Below, in pieces: positions 59,540-64,000 of a DNA stretch of 64,000 bases. The translations under genes and the position numbers were made by a program. Position 1 is the first letter of the stretch. Every line of letters starts with the position of its first letter. This stretch comes from Desmodesmus armatus (Eukaryota > Chlorophyta > Chlorophyceae > Sphaeropleales > Scenedesmaceae): NCBI GenBank assembly GCA_007449985.2, contig VIIQ02000826.1, positions 62,001 through 126,000 on the forward strand. Direction: 5' to 3'. The notes below the pieces were generated by a model that searched no databases, was not told the origin of the DNA, and worked only from the letters and a program-made list of their open reading frames with translations.

Positions 59540-61980
59540 CTACTGCTGGCCACCCATCACACCCGCCACCTGCTGTGCCAGTGCCGTGGGGTTACCATAG
59601 CTGTACAGCGCATGCATAAACGCAGCCATAGCAGCAGGGTTGTGCGCCAGGCCCCCAGCGGACCCTCCCTCCCCCTGACCCTGCCCAAACGCCGCCCCCA
59701 GCCTCGACCCCATAGCATAAAACTCATCGAGCATCTCAGGACTAACCCCTGCCATAGCCGCTGCTGCCGCGACCTGCTGCTGCTCCTGCATCACTGCCAT
59801 CATCTGGTGTGCCTGGGCTTCCATCTGCTGCTGCTGGACTAGCTGAGGGTTATAGGGTGTTATAACCCGGTTGAACTGACGGGAGGTGCTACCAGAGGTA
59901 GCTGCATGGGGTACAGAGCCACCGCGCTGCACGCGCGTCACCACACGCTTGGGCGGCGCCTGCGGCAGAGGCCCGCGGCGACCAGCTGGCCGCGTGCCAG
60001 ACTGCTGCTGCTGCTGGGCCTGTACTGCGCTGCTGCCCGTCGCCTGCTGCTGCTGGTCCAGTGCGCGTGCTGTGACATTATCTGCTGCTTCGTCTGTAGA
60101 CTCCTCACTAGCGGCATCACGGCCAGCCTGGGGCGACGGCTGCTGCTGCTGTTGTCTGTAGCTACCAGCACTGCTGTGGCTGCCGTTGGCTGCTGCTACT
60201 GCTGCTGCGGCAGCCGCATGAATGGGGTCACTACCCTCAGGGGTCCTCTCAGGGGTCTTGGCTGTTGCTGCTGCCGCCGCTGCGTCAACGTGGAAGTCCT
60301 GTAGAGTGGCTGGCGCACGCCGGGACCGCACCTGCAGCCAACACCGCAGGACAGGACAACAGACCCCACCCTCAGCACCTTGTCGTATTCAACACGACAA
60401 GTGAGTGGGTTCAACTGCAGGTGCTGGGATTGCGTGCACATGCAATCACCGCAAAGCTTGGCAGGACCACCTATTGGCACAGCAATCAGCTGTCCACCCA
60501 GTTGCACCACCCCGACAAGAGTGCAGACTGCAGCCCCCCACCCCCCTACAGCTAGAACGAACTCCCACCACAGCTCACCCTGCGTGGCTCCTCGTTGGGT
60601 GATTCATCTGCCTCCTGCACCTCCCCCCTGCCCCTCCTCAGGCGCGTGCTGCACAGCAGTGAGCCGCTGAACCCTGCTGCACCTGCCTTGCCCTGCTGGC
60701 TGAGGGCTGCTGTGGTGCGCTGCTTCACCTGCAGCAGGACAGGACAAGGCCACATACACCTTTCAGCAGTGAGGTATGTTGCATTGATAGATTACCAATG
60801 CGCGAGTGACACAGCAAGTCATGGTGTGCTGGGACTGGGTGAAGCAGGTGTTGGATAGATGCAGGAGTGCAGGTGCAGGGTTGGGGACAGGCGTTGCTGT
60901 GGCGCCAGCATGTCAGTGTTTGTCTGCCGCGCACCTGTGTGAGCATGACGTCCAGCTGCCAGTCCTCCCACTCATCCTGGATGCCACCCAGCTTGCCTTG
61001 CTGGGCCAGCCTGTAAAGCAGCAGCAGCACAACACGGCAGCAGGACAGGCAGCAGCAGCAGGAAGGTGTTGGCGCAGGTGCAGCAGAACGACCGAGATGA
61101 CAACACCTACTGACATCAGCCTCTTAATGTCAGCATCCTCTGCTGCAAATAAATGCCTTGAGAAAGTCGCTGTGTGTGTATGGCACAAACTGTGTGGTCA
61201 CTGCTTGCCGTCCCACTGCAGCTGCCCAAACTCACACTCACAACAACATTTTGAATGTTGCAGCTCCCCTGCTGCCCACTGCTGGTCCACCCTTCCCTGC
61301 CGCCCTCCCTCCGCCTTCCCAGCCACTGCCCCTCCCATACCTCTGCCCAGTCCCATACCTCGCAACACTACCTGAACTGTTGCAGCTCCCATGCTGCCCA
61401 CTGCTGGCCCCGTCCTTGCTGCCGCCCTCTCTCCATCCTCCCCTTCCCCTCTCTTTATCCTCCGCCCTCCTGTCCTATCTAGCTGCCCTCCCTCCGCCTT
61501 GCTAGCCCCCACTCCTCACCTGTGCCAGCGCTGTGCAAGTGTCTGCCCCTCCTCCCAGCGCGCCAGGTACCTCTCATACTCAGCCGCCTCAAGCCCCTCT
61601 GACTCTTCAGGGGGGGACAGCGGGGCCAACACATCCGCACCACCCTCTACACCGTCATCATGCCCCCCTGCTGCTGCTGTTGCTGCTGAGACTGAGGTTG
61701 ACATGTCCTGAGAGTCATGGGTGAAGCCCTGCGCTTCTGCTGATGCTGCTGTTGGCTCTAGCTGATCCTGGGACGAGGGGATGGTTGGTGTTGTGACGGC
61801 GGGGTCATGCAGCCCGTGCAGTGCTTCTGCGATTGTCTCAGACTTCCCAGACTGTGCACCGCCAAAGTCACTGCCTTGATGGTCTTCCACCTGGAGAGGG
61901 GGCGGTGTGCACGCGCTGTGTGGTGCCACAGCTGCCTCTGCGTACCCGCCTGCCACTGCTGCTACCGCCGCTGCCTCCAT
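59540..61980 (-). CDS. Gln/Ala-rich protein, function unknown
   Basis: Not recognised. Five exons: 61980-61520, 61156-61111, 61000-60935, 60728-60579, 60331-59540; 1,515 nt, 504 aa with consistent phases. The most ordered part is residues of about 140-215 (EYERYLARWEEGQTLAQRWH, then GGIQDEWEDWQLDVMLTQVK), charged and helical with several Trp. A long low-complexity region follows with Ala and Gln runs, then a Met/Gln/Ala-rich C-terminus (SPEMLDEFYAMGSRLGAAFG). Composition suggests a nuclear or regulatory protein, but that is only inference. Exon 2 and 3 acceptors were chosen to keep phase; the Met at 61,980 is the first in frame but the gene may start further upstream. Confidence 0.65.
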
Positions 61981-63616
61981 CCAGGCTGTGGATTGGGTAG
62001 CCAGCCTGTTCCACTGCCCCTACTTTGTAAATTGTACTGTGTGAACTGATACTAGACTGAGCACGCCTGTGTAGACGGAAGGGGCCTGCGACACACAATT
62101 GGCACATAACTGATGTCATTGTGGGTTGATGGGGATGATTGGGGTTATGCGTGGGTTAAGAAGGCCTGGGTAGGAGTAAGAGGATGGGAAGAACGTGGAG
62201 ACACACAATTCAGGTGTGAGGAGGTCGTGTGGAGTGGCAGAAGGGTATGGGGAGTGGGTATGGGACCTCCCGCCTCATGCAGTTGGTCAACAGAACAGAG
62301 TCATCATCGCATTGGTCGACCTCCGCCTGCAGCATCAGCTACGAGAGCAAACCTATTGCGCCAGGCTAAGAGGTAAAGTAAGGGCTGTACCGTGCACGCC
62401 TGCAGCAATTGACGGATACGCCAAACGCCAACTGTGGTGCGCACCGGCAGCACACCGCGTTACCCAAACACAGCAGTGAACCACAGCAGTTTTTAACCTT
62501 GTTGCAGGTGTTCTATTTGCACACGTTCCCGGCACTGCCGCACTTCCATGTGACAACCAGACAGGGAGGAGACTTCCAAATACGCTAACGCCAGGCCGCA
62601 GAATGCCCCCAGCAACTTAGTAAGTCTATCAATGAACCACTGGTCCTGCTGGCGACCGTGCAGAGTGGCGAATTCCTCGGTGCGTGCTGCCGTGGAATGA
62701 ACACGCTGGCTGCTTACTCACCCGTGTTCTGGCCTTCAGATTTTCCGCAGAGTCGACGTATACTCCCAACCCTTGCAATGCGCTGCTTTGCTCCTTGCTG
62801 AGCCTTCACTTTCGGCCTGTTTTCGGTGTCAGTGCGAGGCTCCTCTGCTGAACTCAAAAGCTGCTGGAGCGCACAATACAAGATTATACCAAGGCGCAAG
62901 ACTGCCTGGGTTGACAACGGTGCTTCTTTATTTCGCCGCTATCCGAAGCGATGGTGACTAATGTGACATTGGTGAGATGCCTTGCTCCAGGACCAACCAG
63001 TTTGGAAGGGTGGCTTGCTGATGCAGACCTGTGTTGCCTCTAAAATCTGCTGCTGCCGCATCTACAGACAACAGCAGCTGCTGGGCTCACACATCGCTTT
63101 GCTTGTATCTGGCAGCACATCAAGGTGGCGCTTCAAGCCCTTTCGCCTGCAACACCAATAAAATCTTCCTTCATGAATTCTATAGCCGCGTCAGACCCTA
63201 CTGGTACTCGCACCCAGCTCCTGTCTACCAGATGCTGCACACAGATCAGCAGCAGTTCTGGTCATTGGCCATGCAGGCATCTGCCAGCTTTAGTGAAGCA
63301 GAGGCAGTACAGTCACGGCGAGACAACAGTCTCACACCAGCGCAGTAGTGCTACAATCACCCCTTTCCCGGGGTCATCCTTCATACTGTATTCAGAAGGC
63401 ACGCGGACTGGTGTCAGACAGGCAGACAATGGACAGGCCCCTCACAAAAATTCACATCAAAAATCCACAACAAGATGTGTAAAGAGATGGGTGGGGATTG
63501 AACCCATTCCACCACGATGCCCTGCAGCTGCTTGATTCAGCAGCACAACCGAGACATCACAGCCCCACGCCGGGATCCCAGTGTTGCAATGACACTGCTG
63601 CTGATGCTGCACTAGG
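61981..63616. other. Intergenic region
   Basis: Upstream of the Gln/Ala-rich gene. A single B-box-like ggttcaatcc on the minus strand near 63,490 has no matching A box or cloverleaf. No gene recognised. Confidence 0.45.
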
Positions 63617-64000
63617 CTGTTGCTGTCACAATAGCTGTCCCAACACTGCGTACGTAGCTGGCAGAGACATGATCGACAACGCATGCCAGCAGAGCCAGAC
63701 GCAGTGCTGCCTATCCCCCACTCCTGCACCTGCTGCTGCTGTTACTATAGCTGCCCCAACACTGCGTACGTAACTGGCAGAGACATGATCGACAACGCAT
63801 GCCAGCAGAGCCAGACGCAGTGCTGCCTGTCCCCCACCCCTGCACCTGCTGTTGCTGACACTATAGCTGCCCCAACACTGCGTACGTACCGTAGCTGGCA
63901 GAGACATGATCGACAACGCATGCCAGCAGAGCCAGACCCAGTGCTGCCTGCCCCCCACCCCTGCACCTGCTGTTGCTGACACAATCGCTGCCCCAACACT
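63617..64000. repeat. Tandem repeat, about 118-bp unit, runs off window
   Basis: The block gcgtacgta...ctggcagagacatgatcgac...cctgcacctgctgttgctg recurs with the word agacatgatcgac at 63,665, 63,781 and 63,902 (spacing 116 and 121 bp). At least three units with a fourth starting at the end. Confidence 0.9.

Noticed and set aside
57616..59842. ORFs of up to 261 aa upstream of RPS12
   Set aside because: No recognisable motifs, and the longest overlaps the minus-strand Gln/Ala-rich gene in another frame.
63470..63520. Possible tRNA on the minus strand from ggttcaatcc
   Set aside because: Only a B-box-like word; no A box, acceptor stem or anticodon arm can be built around it.

Overview
The window reads as nuclear DNA of a green alga, most likely Chlorophyceae. 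It is GC-rich with many CAG/CTG runs. Every recognisable gene is split by several GT-AG introns. The genes include a FOX1-type multicopper ferroxidase, a PAM68-type photosystem II assembly factor, a KDEL-tailed ER thioredoxin-fold protein and ribosomal protein S12. All three retroelement tails carry TGTAA 13-16 nt before their poly(A), which is the green-algal polyadenylation signal. I cannot name the species.

Bases 1 to about 23,060 are a nested retroelement thicket. I use working names. LINE-A is L1-like (APE-type endonuclease, reverse transcriptase, zf-RVT). LINE-B is a related LINE. SINE-1 is a tRNA-headed SINE whose 3' tail is homologous to LINE-A's. A roughly 2-kb LINE-A/SINE-1 block occurs twice, 10.77 kb apart. 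Between the copies lies a 7.4-kb satellite of about 50 monomers of 146-151 bp, with a 13-monomer higher-order repeat. One LINE-A copy can be followed through three later insertions, from 11,436 to 20,840. Several insertions have clean target-site duplications and uninterrupted paralogues, so their history can be read directly. Some A/T tracts flanked by short direct repeats look like insertions of a poly(A) tail alone.

From about 24,860 onward there are eight gene models. In order: FOX1-like ferroxidase (-, 17 exons); KDEL thioredoxin/PDI-like protein (+, 15 exons, divergent from the ferroxidase); AAAP-type amino-acid transporter (+, 8 exons); unrecognised Pro-rich plastid-targeted protein (-, 3 exons); PAM68-like protein (-, 5 exons); FAD-dependent DAO-family oxidoreductase (+, 7 exons, divergent from PAM68); ribosomal protein S12 (-, 5 exons); unrecognised Gln/Ala-rich protein (-, 5 exons). 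The window ends in a 118-bp tandem repeat.

Exon borders were placed by hand from GT-AG sites, reading phase and family similarity. Most should be exact; a few may be off by a base or two. The ferroxidase and the FAD oxidoreductase each need a single-base correction to stay in frame. Homopolymer tracts also differ between otherwise identical repeats, so residual assembly indels are possible.
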